NCBI GenBank assembly: GCA_023512835.1
Contig: JAKCVP010000395.1
Span: forward strand, 62,001 to 126,000
Source of the DNA: Taxillus chinensis
Taxonomy: Eukaryota > Streptophyta > Magnoliopsida > Santalales > Loranthaceae
Direction of reading: 5' to 3'
Length of the DNA stretch: 64,000 nt
The position numbers and the translations under genes are program-made. Shown here one piece after another: positions 34,149-43,936 of this stretch; position 1 is the first letter of the stretch; the number at the start of each line of letters is the position of its first letter. Below the pieces are notes generated by a model. That model had not been told where the DNA came from. It saw only the letters and a program-made list of their open reading frames with translations, and did not search any database.

Positions 34149-35782
34149 ATGGCCGACTCGCTCATCCTCGCCCTTGTCTTCGTGGGTGTCGTCTTGCTCG
34201 CTTCCACTGCCTGGGGCCGCATCAGCAGGGCTCAAAAGGCACAGGCTCTGGGTGCAGGCGCCGTCTACCAGATCCCTCACCCCTGGTGGGATCCTCTGAA
34301 TATCGGCACCATCAAGGAAGTCCTCAAGGCCACCGACGAAGAGCGTCTGCCAGAGTTCTTCTCCAAGCAGAATCACGACGCTCGTGTCAGACTCCAGCGG
34401 CCTGTCTACACCTCCAAGTTCAATCTTCTCGGCAACACTAATGTCTTCACCATGGATCCCAGGAATATCCAGGCCCTGCTCTCCAAACAGTTTGCCGACT
34501 TTGGTCTCGGGCCTAATCGGATTGGATCTTTTGCACCCATGTTGGGTACGGGCATTGTAAGACTCCCTCCACCATTTTCCCCGTGCCAGTGACTGCATGT
34601 ACTGAGAACGCTTCGCCTCCAAAGTTTACATCCGATGGCAAGAGATGGGAACACAGCAGGAGTCTTCTCCGCCCAAACTTCTCCCGCGACCAGGTCTCTG
34701 ACCTCACCCTTGAAGAGGCTCACTGCCGAGACCTGATCAATGCCCTCCCAGCGCCCGGCCAAGACGGCTGGACGGACTCGTTCGATCTGCAACCACTCTT
34801 CTTCAAACTGACCATGGACTCGTCCACCGAGTTTTTCTTCGGCGAGAGCACCTATGCGCTTCGCTCCAAAGGCCACACCGCCAATGACGATTTCATTGCC
34901 GCCTTTGACCGAGGCCAGGACTACGTCGGCCAGCGGACCAACATGGGCTTCTTCTACTGGCTGTTGAACAACAAGCAGTTCCAAGCAGACTGCGAGCTCG
35001 TCCATGCGTGGGCCGACGAGAAAGTCGCAAAGGCCATTGACCGCTTCCGCGTCGCGGAGAAGGATCGCTTCCTCTCTGGCGACAAGGAAAAGGAAAAGTA
35101 TGTCTTTCTTGATGAGCTCATGAAGCAGACCCAAGACCCCATTGAGCTTCGCTCCCAACTGCTCAACGTGCTTATTGCAGGCCGAGACACGACCGCCGGT
35201 CTGCTTTCCTGGGTCTTCTTCATCCTGTCACGCAACCCAGAGGAATATGCCACCCTCCGGACAGCCATCCTGGAGAGCTTTGGCACGTACGAGAACCCCA
35301 GCGAGATCAGCTTCAGCGCGCTCAAGGCCTGCAAACCCCTCCAAAACGTTCTCAACGAGACACTGAGGCTCTATCCTGGTGTCCCCTTCAATGTCCGCCA
35401 TACATTTCGTGACACCACGCTCCCCACCGGCGGTGGTCCAGACGGCACACTGCCAGTATACGTACCCAAAGACACACAAATAGCATACAGCGTCTACATG
35501 ATGCATCGGGACAAGGGCCTCTGGGGTGACGACGCCACCGAGTTCAAGCCAAAACGATGGGAAGGGCTTAGGGTCGGATGGGAGTATCTGCCTTTCAACG
35601 GTGGTCCACGCATCTGTCTGGGCCAAAGCTTCTCGCTGACCAGCGCCGGTTACGCTGTAGTGAGACTGTTACAATACTTTGATCGATTGGAGAGCACGGA
35701 CGCCCGTCCGCCCAAGATCCACATTGGCCTGACGGCCCACAGCGCAAATGGCGTACAAATCAAGTTTCATAAAGCCACTTGA
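34149..35782 (+). CDS. Cytochrome P450, CYP52-like, 521 aa
   Basis: Two exons: 34149-34556 and 34625-35782 (1,566 nt); the intron is GTAAGA...CAAAG, 68 nt. The N-terminal membrane anchor is MADSLILALVFVGVVLLAS. P450 landmarks are present: the I-helix AGRDTT at 321-326, ExxR as ETLR at 381-384, and the heme loop FNGGPRICLG at 460-469 with C467 as the heme ligand. The FNGGPRICLGQ loop and the overall pattern fit the CYP52/CYP539 group, whose members hydroxylate fatty acids or n-alkanes at the terminal carbon. The substrate here is inferred only. The gene is convergent with the secreted glycoprotein gene, with 238 bp between stops. Confidence 0.93.
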
Positions 35783-36020
35783 CGGGCGCTCGAGCTGCAA
35801 GGCGTAGCGCCCGCGCCACAACAATCACTTTTGGCGCATTTATGCCGGATAGCGAAGCTGTAGCCGAGCGTGTAAATGTATATTGCGAGCGTCTATACTG
35901 TGCACACCTCATCCCTTCCATTGTCTGCGACGCCCATGGGGATCCCTGGCAGCATTGGCGCTGTCAGTGCTGGCTTGCGCGCTCTTAGCTTCTTCTCGCC
36001 TCATTATCAGGCGCAATGCT

Positions 36021-37403
36021 CTACCCGGTAGGAAAGCCGTACTTGACGCTGTCGACTGCAACTACAGGCGGCCAGGGGAATGTTTTGGTATCCAGGACAG
36101 TGGCCTTGAAAGTATAGAAGTTGTTGTCGACCCACTCTTTCCCTAAATTCCTAGCTGGCGCCATCTTCGAACCATTGGCGTGAAAGGTAAGGTTGTAAAA
36201 GTTGGACTGATACGTCGAGTTGTTAATCTCGACAGTCACCAAACAGCTAGCCGTTGCGTTCTTGCCGTCGCGTCCAGTCGCTATACATCCATAGTCAAAG
36301 GCGTGCAGATCGAAGTACGGGGCCTGCAGACCGCCTTCCAAGCTCAAACCGTGGACTGATGAGTTGCCCGCCAACTTGAAGTTTGGAGTCGTGGGGCACA
36401 AGGCTTCATTGTAGCTCGCGCAGTATTGCGAAGCCGGGAGGTCGTGGGTGCGGTGACCATCGTAGGAGCCTATCGCGTAAATGGTGGACGGCTCATCCGA
36501 CTCTACGACATAGCCATGGGCATTGGTCTCAAACTAACAAGGGCGTCAGTTCTGCCTCAACGTCGCGAGCAGCTTCCGAGCGTGTCTCGAGTCAAGCGAG
36601 ATCCATACTTACATTGGCAACGCCGTTGTAGTACTTGCCCGAGTTCACATACGGTTGCACAGTATCAAGCACATCTCCGCCGTAGGTCAGGGTGTTGAGA
36701 TAGACCTTTGGGGCAAACTGAAACTCTTTTGTACGTTTGTACGTAGCGTTGAAGGTCAGGTATGTCACATTCTTCCACGCCTTGTCCGTAAAGTTGAATT
36801 GCTGCACGCTCTTGTATGGTGAGTCGCCTTCGTAAGTGGGCTGAATGAGCTCGGCTTTGTACTGGAAAGATTGAGTGACAGGAGGTCCGTGATCCTTTTG
36901 GCCAGTGACCGTGATAGTGCAAGGGACGCCTTGGGGCGCGTAAGCGTAGGTACCATCGTCCTGTTTGGTTGGCGTAGTCGCCACGCATCCGGCGTAGACT
37001 GAATAGGGACTAAAGCCATAGGTAAAGAGGGGAGATGCGAGGATTTTGGTGGTCGAGGCCGGGTTGCTGGTGTTGAAAGTCAGAGCAAAAGGATACTCGT
37101 GGGGACAGATGCCAGTGCAATTGTTCTATCGATCTCGAATGTCAGTCATCTGCGGCCACTCGAGAATGGCATTGCACGTACAGGCTGCGTGTAGAATCCA
37201 GCAACCCACTCATCTGCGAAGCCCGAATCATAGAAGAGGTGCTGCGCCCACTGCGGCGGGAAGATGGCTGGATGCCAGTCGCCGCCATGGTACATCTGGC
37301 CAGTGGTGGCCAGGGTGTAGTTGGTGTAGGTGAAGGTGGGCTGTGCTGCGCTCATGGCGGCCGTGGCAAAGGCCAAGGCGCCTACAAAGACGGAAGATTG
37401 CAT
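36021..37403 (-). CDS. Secreted glycoprotein with internal duplication, 415 aa
   Basis: Three exons: 37403-37182, 37125-36613 and 36533-36021 (1,248 nt). Introns begin GTACGT and GTAAGT. The ATG at 37403 starts a signal peptide (MQSSVFVGALAFATAAMSA). The mature protein has many N-glycosylation sequons (NCT, NTS, NFT, NVT, NAT, NSS, NST, NLT, NGS). Two regions look like diverged copies. The first has YAGCVAT, PCTITV and YLTFNATY followed by LNTLTYGG; the second has DYGCIAT, SCLVTVE and FYTFKATV followed by VDSVKYG. No known enzyme motif was seen. It lies between the two P450 genes; whether it belongs to the same pathway is unknown. A TATA box sits 51-58 bp upstream of the ATG. Confidence 0.85.
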
Positions 37404-37748
37404 GGCGAATTGCTTGAAGACTGTGTAAGACACTGACGAGGTGCGGCCAGTTTCTTATAAGCAGTGGGCTCCCATGTTTAGCATGCCTCGCCAGGCCAGA
37501 AAGCCAGGGTGGAAGCGCACTGTCGCGACGATGTAACTTTCATGCAGGACAAGCATTCTCGTGCCATTGGCGTAGGGGCCCCAAGGGCTTGCAATCTACG
37601 CTTAGGCTACCTAGACGGAGCAGCGTTGGTCCTAATGTGGATCGTCGGCGCGGACTACCGTTGCAATGGGGGCGAGATCTAAAGCGTCACTATGTGGAAC
37701 AAGGCAAGGCGCAATGCAGTGAGTCGTCAATTATTCATCCCATCAGGC
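37404..37748. other. Promoter region between secreted glycoprotein and P450 genes
   Basis: 345 bp between the glycoprotein start and the stop of the second P450. It contains the TATA box (37454-37461). No gene is supported. Confidence 0.5.
37454..37461 (-). promoter_or_regulatory. TATA box of the secreted glycoprotein gene
   Basis: CTTATAAG on the minus strand, 51-58 bp upstream of the ATG at 37403. Confidence 0.5.
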
Positions 37749-39417
37749 TTATTCCAGCGAGTCTAGATTGATCTCGGGTTTCCTTCTTCGCACCTCCAGG
37801 TTCGCGGTCGGGTCGACAATCCATTCGAAGCCGAGCTTGTACGGCTGTGGCTTGCGCTCGCCCGCCAACCTAATGTCGTAGTTCATGAGAATGTATGCCA
37901 TGGCGATCTTGACCTCGTTGGCGGCGAAAAACCGGCCGGGGCAGGCATGCTTGCCGTGGCCAAATGCCATGTGGTCAGGCCCCGTCGTGACTAATTGCGC
38001 AGCATTTTCCGAACCAGGCGTCTGGCGGATCTTGAGGAAGCGCTTGGCGTCATATACCTCGGGGTTGGCGTGTACAGACGAGTCCCACATACGCTCTGCA
38101 GATGCCATAATCTGCGCTCCTTTGGGCAATACAGTGCCGTCGGGGAGCGCCATATCCTCCATCACCATGCGTCCAAGTGACACGGATGCCGCTGGTTTCA
38201 TGCGTTGCGACTCCTTGATCGCGCTGTCCATGAGCTGCATTTTGTAGAGATTGGTCTTCTCCCAGCCGGATGAGGAAAGCACAGTCGCAATTTCCTCACG
38301 AATCTCATCGACGACATCAGGATGTTGTGCAAGATCCAGCATGGTCGTCTTTTGCAGGTCGGATGTGGTGTGAATGGCCGCCATGGTGAGGCCAAGCTGC
38401 AGCATGGTGGCGTCGTAGGGAGCACCTTTGGCAATTTCTTCCATCCATTCGAGCGTGTCGTTGGGAGGCTCGTATCCAGGCTTGGTGCGAGCAATGCGCC
38501 TGGCTTGTACAATAGGCTCAATCAGTTGCTGCGCACGGATTTTCGATGCGCGAAGTTGTCGGCATTCCTTGAGGTACAGGTTTGCAATAGGTCGCAGCAT
38601 GGGCGGGTAGGCGCGAAGAGCACGAACGGCGTAGAAGAGGTAGAGCGTGTACTGCACCGCCATCTCTAGCCACTCTTGGTTGTTGGCAAGCTCCTTGCCC
38701 AAGAAGACACGAGTCGAAAGGCGAGATACCAGCGCAAAGACGTCCTGTGTCAGGTTGACAGCATGCCACTCTTCACTCTTGCCCCATGTGTGCTCGAGAA
38801 CGCCGGATACTTCAGTCGCCAGATCCTTGGTGACTTTGGCTACAATGATGTGAGTCGCATGATGTTAGCGCTATATTCGCATCAACATACTGAGGTTTTG
38901 TGTAAGCTTGATGCGCACGGTGTCATGCAAGATGCGGCTTCGTCCGCTCTCTTTCAGAGCCTCGAATCCGTAATAGTCGGAGAACATATCCTGCCATGCA
39001 GGTCAGTCAGGCGCCCCTTCAGTCGGTCACATTCTGACTCACCTTGGCGGTCGAACGGTCCATGCTGAGTCGGGGGTCACTCTTGATAGCATCGATATAC
39101 TCTGGCGAAAGCAAGATCCGGGGTCCTTGCTGCGTGTAGATGAGGAATGGTGCTTTGAACTACTGCGGATTAGTGGTTGATAGAGATACCTCTGTCGGAA
39201 AGGTGCAACACACTTTTTTGATGCCCTCGTGAATGAGTTCTTGGGCATTTTGCAGCCAGTTGTCGGTATGTTGGGTGTTGCGTCTGAGGGAGAAGCCCTT
39301 GAGCGGGGGGTTGATGGCCGGAAACTTGCTCAGATCTGGGCCACTACCAAACAGTTTGGTGAATAGCAGAGGCAGGCCAATGGCCACCAACACAGCGGAG
39401 ACGACAGCGAGCAACAT
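37749..39417 (-). CDS. Cytochrome P450 (ent-kaurene-oxidase-like class), 503 aa
   Basis: Four exons: 39417-39214, 39159-39043, 38990-38891 and 38839-37749 (1,512 nt). Introns are 51-54 nt with donors GTGTGT, GTGAGT, GTATGT and GTATGT-like neighbours in phase. The membrane anchor is MLLAVVSAVLVAIGLPLLF. The I-helix region has AAIHTTSD in place of the usual AGxDTT, the K-helix is KESQR, and the heme loop is GHGKHACPGRFFA with C440 as the ligand. The ACPGRFFA loop is typical of the ascomycete CYP503/CYP68-like group, which includes terpene and gibberellin oxidases. The actual substrate is unknown. It diverges from the MFS transporter across a 1.7 kb region with clustered E-boxes. Confidence 0.92.
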
Positions 39418-41115
39418 GTTGATCGGAGGCTTGTCTCCTGGGTCGTTTCGACAACATGGTCAGCGACAGGCGCTCGATATAAGAGCATGCGAGCGTATTG
39501 CCTTGACGGGCCGCGTTGCCATCGCTTTCGCATTTGCCGTGTGCATACCGTCTCTTTCAAGCGCAGATCATGGCAGGATGAGGGAAAGCATGTTTCTGGG
39601 TCTTGAGTGGTTGCTCACCAAGAGGGCAGTTGGCTGGCTTGCGGCAGCGCCATTGGCCGGTCAAGACGGTGATGCACAAGTGCTTTGTGCAAGAAAGGGC
39701 GCGGTCCGTCTGGCTTGCCAGTGGCTGTTGCATTCTGTACAGAACAGTACGGCGGGCTGTCTAATTAAGCTGGCTTGTTTGCGGTGGTCATGTATGATCA
39801 TTTCCCATTCGAGCAACGGTCGTCGTCGACTTGCCCAGAAGAAGAATTCTCTGTGGCATGCAGGGCCAGATGGCGCTTGACACAAGCGCTGCATGGCTCT
39901 CGCTACACACAGACGACACAGTACCCCACGACTTTCATTGCTGATCGCCAAGCCGGGAGGTTGGTTGAAGAACCGTTTGCCGGCGGGCGTCGAAATTGTG
40001 CACACGTTGTCTGACGCATCGTCGTGTGAGTACTAAGCGATCTTGGCGGCTCGAGATGCACAAGATTCAAGGGCGGATGCCGAGGGCATGAGGCGGAAGA
40101 GGCAGACGAATGCGAGAGAGACGGAAGTGTTGAGTGGGTGGAGAGCTGCCACTGTTATGCACTGGCGTCTACACGTTTGAAAAGTCAAACATCAGAATAC
40201 CCTGCGCAGTGCGTTGTTTGAGCTGACGATCACGTGTACGAAGTATACTCACGAGTTCGTACCTACCGCCTGTTCATATGAGAACACGACACGTGATCAG
40301 TACCCTTCGGTAGGCACGGCACATGAGTGATGCGAGTACCGCGGCCGTGCATCACGTGTGTGTCACGTGACTGTGGCTTTGAAGTCGTTCGCTCGAGAGT
40401 CGAGATGGCAGTCATATGTAGCGAGATGAATCACTCTACTGCCGCCTTATATATAGCCCAACAAAATCTGAGCCGTGTACAAACAATACAACCCGCGGAT
40501 ACAAGCATACGTATACGACGTCACAAGAGTGGAGCCTCATCGTGATATTTGGGGTCCAATCGACGACACTCTCGCACCCGCGACCACGAGTGCGCGTGCA
40601 GGTGTCAACATGTACAGCGGCACCATCTCTCGCCTCCCTGCTTGCCGCCAGCGCAAACGACTGTCGTCGATAGTAAGACACATCTAGTCGGTGCATACAT
40701 CTGCCAGCCATTCAGCACCGCTCGAGGCTTACTACGTCCGCACGATCCGATACGTCAGCGGTTGGATGAAGCAATATACGCCGCATACAAGCATCCAATT
40801 CGAAAGCTTGATGATCGACTGATGCATTTCCTACAACACGATCGAGTAAATATCCTACCGATCTGATAGTGTGGGGAAGCTGCCCGCGATCTGCAGTGCT
40901 AGACATTGCACAGCCAATTGGCTTTGCGCATTGATGCGCGATCGGAACGCCGTCGCTCTGTACCTACGGCCAGAGTTTACCATCTGCGTCACAACACCGC
41001 GCCAGCACGGTACAGTGACGCTTCGGCGCTGACTGGCCTATGGTCAATATGAATACTAGAGCGCGCGCGCCCTTTCTGCTGTCCTGAGAGCGCCAATTCG
41101 CTCCCTTTCAACAGC
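39418..41115. other. Shared divergent promoter of P450 and MFS transporter
   Basis: 1.7 kb between two outward-facing starts. No gene is supported. It holds the CACGTG cluster at 40228-40369 and a short pyrimidine/purine-mixed leader before the transporter ATG. Confidence 0.55.
40228..40369. promoter_or_regulatory. Cluster of four CACGTG boxes with nested inverted repeats
   Basis: CACGTG occurs at 40231-40236, 40290-40295, 40353-40358 and 40364-40369. The first two sit in a perfect inverted repeat, GATCACGTG (40228-40236) and CACGTGATC (40290-40298). Nested between them is a second one, GTACGAA (40236-40242) and TTCGTAC (40256-40262). CACGTG is the classic bHLH binding site. By chance it is expected about once per 4 kb. 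The site is 746-887 bp upstream of the transporter ATG and about 0.8-0.95 kb upstream of the P450 ATG. Confidence 0.55.
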
Positions 41116-42906
41116 ATGGCTACGGCAGACAGGCCCAGCGCTCCAGCAGCGCAGAGGACCGAGTCCTCAAAGACGCAATACGTGGATGCGCCCGAGCATA
41201 CTCGTGACCCGGAGAAGGGCGATCCCGAAAAGAGAGCCGACAGCAGTGACGATGCGGCTGGCGCAGAGCACACGGAGAAGAATGACAAGCAAGAACCCAA
41301 ATACACCGCCGATGGGAAGCGCATTATCACCGAAGATGAATGTTATGACAAGCTAGGATACTCGTGGAGCTGGCAAAAGCGATGGTGGCTGCTGTCGGTC
41401 ATCTTTGCCGTTCAAGTATCCATGAACTTCAACACCTCTGTCTACCCCAACGCCGTCATGGGCCTTACTCAAGACTTTCCCATCAGTGAACAAGGCGCGC
41501 GCGTGGGTCAGATGATTTTCCTGGTTCTGTATGCCTTCGGCAGTGAATTGTGGGCCCCCTGGTCTGAAGAGTTCGGAAGGTGGCCCATCCTGCAGTGAGT
41601 GGCTCCCTATTGAGGTCAGGTCGAGTCTGGTATGCTGAGCATCAACTAGGCTTTCTCTGTTTCTCGTCAACATTTGGCAGATACCGGCAGCATTGGCGCC
41701 CAATTTTGGCACCATAGTGGTCGCACGTGCTTTGGTAAGATCTTCCTTACATGGGACCCAGTACCTTTACTGATGGATGTACAGGGTGGGCTTTCCTCTG
41801 CAGGCGGTAGTGTCACAATCGGCATGGTTGCAGATTTGTGGGAGCCTGACGACCAGCAATACGCCATCGCTTTCGTCGTCCTCTCTTCGGTTCTCGGAAC
41901 CTCCATCGGCCCCGTCATTGGTGGTCCTGTCGAGAAGTATCTTGGATGGCACTGGATTTTCTGGATCCAACTGATCTTCGGTGGTGCAGTACAGGTCCTG
42001 CACTTTTTCACGCCAGAGTCACGCTCTACAATCATCATGGATCGCGAGGCCAAACGTCTCCGCAAATCTGGCCAGGATAGTAATGTCTATGGTCCCGATG
42101 AGGTCAAGTCGCCTCGCCTGGACATAAAAGAATTTGGCGTCATTTGGATCCGGCCATTCGAGATGTTCTTCCGCGAGCCCATTGTCCTCTGCCTTTCGCT
42201 GCTCTCTGGCTTCTCCGATGCTCTGATCTTCACCTTCCAGGAGGGCTTCATGTTGGTGTACGAGCAGTGGGAGTTTGGCACTCTCCAGCAGGCGTGGGCC
42301 TTTCTCCCGATAGTGATCGGCTACTTCATCGCCTATGCAACCTACTTTCCATGGATCGCACGCGACAACCACATCCGAAAGACCAAGGGAAGCGACGCGT
42401 TGCCTCCAGAGCGTCGGCTGAAGTGGCTGCTCTACTTGGCTCCGCTCGAGACGATTGGTCTATTCGGCTTCGCCTGGACGTCACTGGGGCCTCCGCGAGT
42501 CCACTGGATTGCACCCATGATCTTCTCGGTACTCGTGGCTATCGCCAACTATGCCATCTACATGTCCACAATCGATTACATGGTAGCGTCGTATGGGATC
42601 TACTCGGCCTCAGCGACGGGGGGAAACGCGCTAGCTCGTGACTTCCTTGCAGGTATCGCAGCCATGTATGCCTCGCCCTTGTACTCGAATATCGACCCGC
42701 AGGGATACCATCTTGAGTACGCCAGTACGATCCTGGCATGCATTGCGGTCGTGGTGACCATCCCCATCTACGTCTTCTACTGGAAAGGACCGATCATCCG
42801 CGAGAAGAGTAAGTTTGCTCAGGGCCTCGCCGACGACAGGGCGAAGAACAAGGGCCGCCGTGTTAGCCAGGCTGAGCCGGAGCAGTTACAGCCTCAGAAC
42901 CTGTGA
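41116..42906 (+). CDS. MFS transporter, DHA1 type, 561 aa
   Basis: Three exons: 41116-41594, 41650-41734 and 41785-42906 (1,686 nt). Introns begin GTGAGT (55 nt) and GTAAGA (50 nt). The N-terminal ~85 residues are hydrophilic and charged, followed by about twelve hydrophobic segments. The segment after transmembrane helix 4 contains the GPVIGGP antiporter-type motif, and LGGLSSAGGSVTIGMVADL matches the DHA1 drug/polyamine transporter pattern. A large central cytoplasmic loop separates the two halves. The family exports small molecules by proton antiport across the plasma membrane. The substrate is unknown; the divergent P450 suggests export of a product or a toxic intermediate, which is inference. 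Confidence 0.93.
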
Positions 42907-43291
42907 TGTGACTGCTATCAGCTGTGCGATACGATGGAGAGGGCCAGATGGCACCTGACGATGTGCGATCATTGATTTTACGATTCCATTGGAGCTGCGA
43001 GTTTTCTGTATAACGATATTGACGAAGTTTCAATGTGCCTTGTTGAGTTCTGACTTCGTCAGTGTCTAGTGAATTCGTTTAACAAGACGTTACCCGGCTC
43101 AGGTTGACCTCGGTCCGGGCACAGGCATCGCTGTTTCCTCGTTCATCATTGATGATCAATGGTATCAGCACACATTGCTGGAGAGTTCGCAGCAGGACTC
43201 ACTCTCCCAATCTCACGAGGGAACCTGCCCTTGACCTGAGCAGTTCTTCAACTTGTCTTGGAACGCTCTGCGCATTACTTCACATCGTTCA
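42907..43291. other. Spacer between transporter and thioesterase genes
   Basis: 385 bp holding the transporter 3' end and the promoter of the thioesterase gene. The thioesterase leader is CT-rich. No other gene is seen. Confidence 0.5.
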
Positions 43292-43936
43292 ATGGCACCC
43301 CCACCAGCCTCTGCGTTCCCCACCGATCCCATCTCCTCCTCCACCATCTCTCACTTCCGCGCCCTTCCCTGGGCTCGTCATCTCCTCAGCTCACCCGAAT
43401 GGCACCTGATTCCCAACTGGTCGCGTACGCCTAAGCCGCCTATTGCAGAAGATCTTCTCATTGGCTCCACCCTCGCTACACCATCTACCATGCCGCACTG
43501 CCTGATGCTCCACTCCACAAATCTAGACAGCCTGAAGATTCTTCTTAGAGTCGAGCCGGGTCTCAATGGATGGTCACACATTCTTCACGGAGGCATCATA
43601 GCTACCATGATGGACGAGTACTCCGGATGCCTCATTAGCCTTCCTTCACATCTGCCAGGTGGTGTAGAGGGCTTGCAGCCCGAAGTGCGCCAAGGCTGGG
43701 AAGAGAGGAGTGGCTACGGAGGAGATGGCTGGGAAATGGTCTTGACTGGACGATTGGAGATTGATTTCAAGAGAGCTGTTGAGACACCCGGAGACTACGT
43801 GCTCACCACAAGATTTGCTGGTAGAGAGGGCCGGAAGATATACATGGAGGGGACTTGGGAAGACGGGGAGGGCACGACATACAGCAGGGGAAAGAGCACA
43901 TGGATTGGGGTGAAGAGGAAGACGAGCAGAATATGA
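43292..43936 (+). CDS. Hot-dog-fold thioesterase family protein, 214 aa
   Basis: Single exon. I chose the ATG at 43292 (MAPPPASAF); an upstream in-frame ATG at 43253 would add 13 residues of leader-like sequence. The hot-dog core is recognisable by GWSHILHGGIIATMMDEYSG, with the HGG turn on the central helix and the acidic residue that is often catalytic. The beta strands LTGRLEIDFKRAV and YVLTTRF follow. The 4HBT family hydrolyses acyl-CoA thioesters. It is transcribed in the same direction as the MFS transporter. Release of an acyl product in the same pathway as the P450s is possible but unproven. Confidence 0.85.
   Translation: MAPPPASAFPTDPISSSTISHFRALPWARHLLSSPEWHLIPNWSRTPKPPIAEDLLIGSTLATPSTMPHCLMLHSTNLDSLKILLRVEPGLNGWSHILHGGIIATMMDEYSGCLISLPSHLPGGVEGLQPEVRQGWEERSGYGGDGWEMVLTGRLEIDFKRAVETPGDYVLTTRFAGREGRKIYMEGTWEDGEGTTYSRGKSTWIGVKRKTSRI

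Noticed and set aside
34406..35158. 250-codon minus-strand frame
   Set aside because: Antisense shadow of the CYP52-like P450 exon 2.
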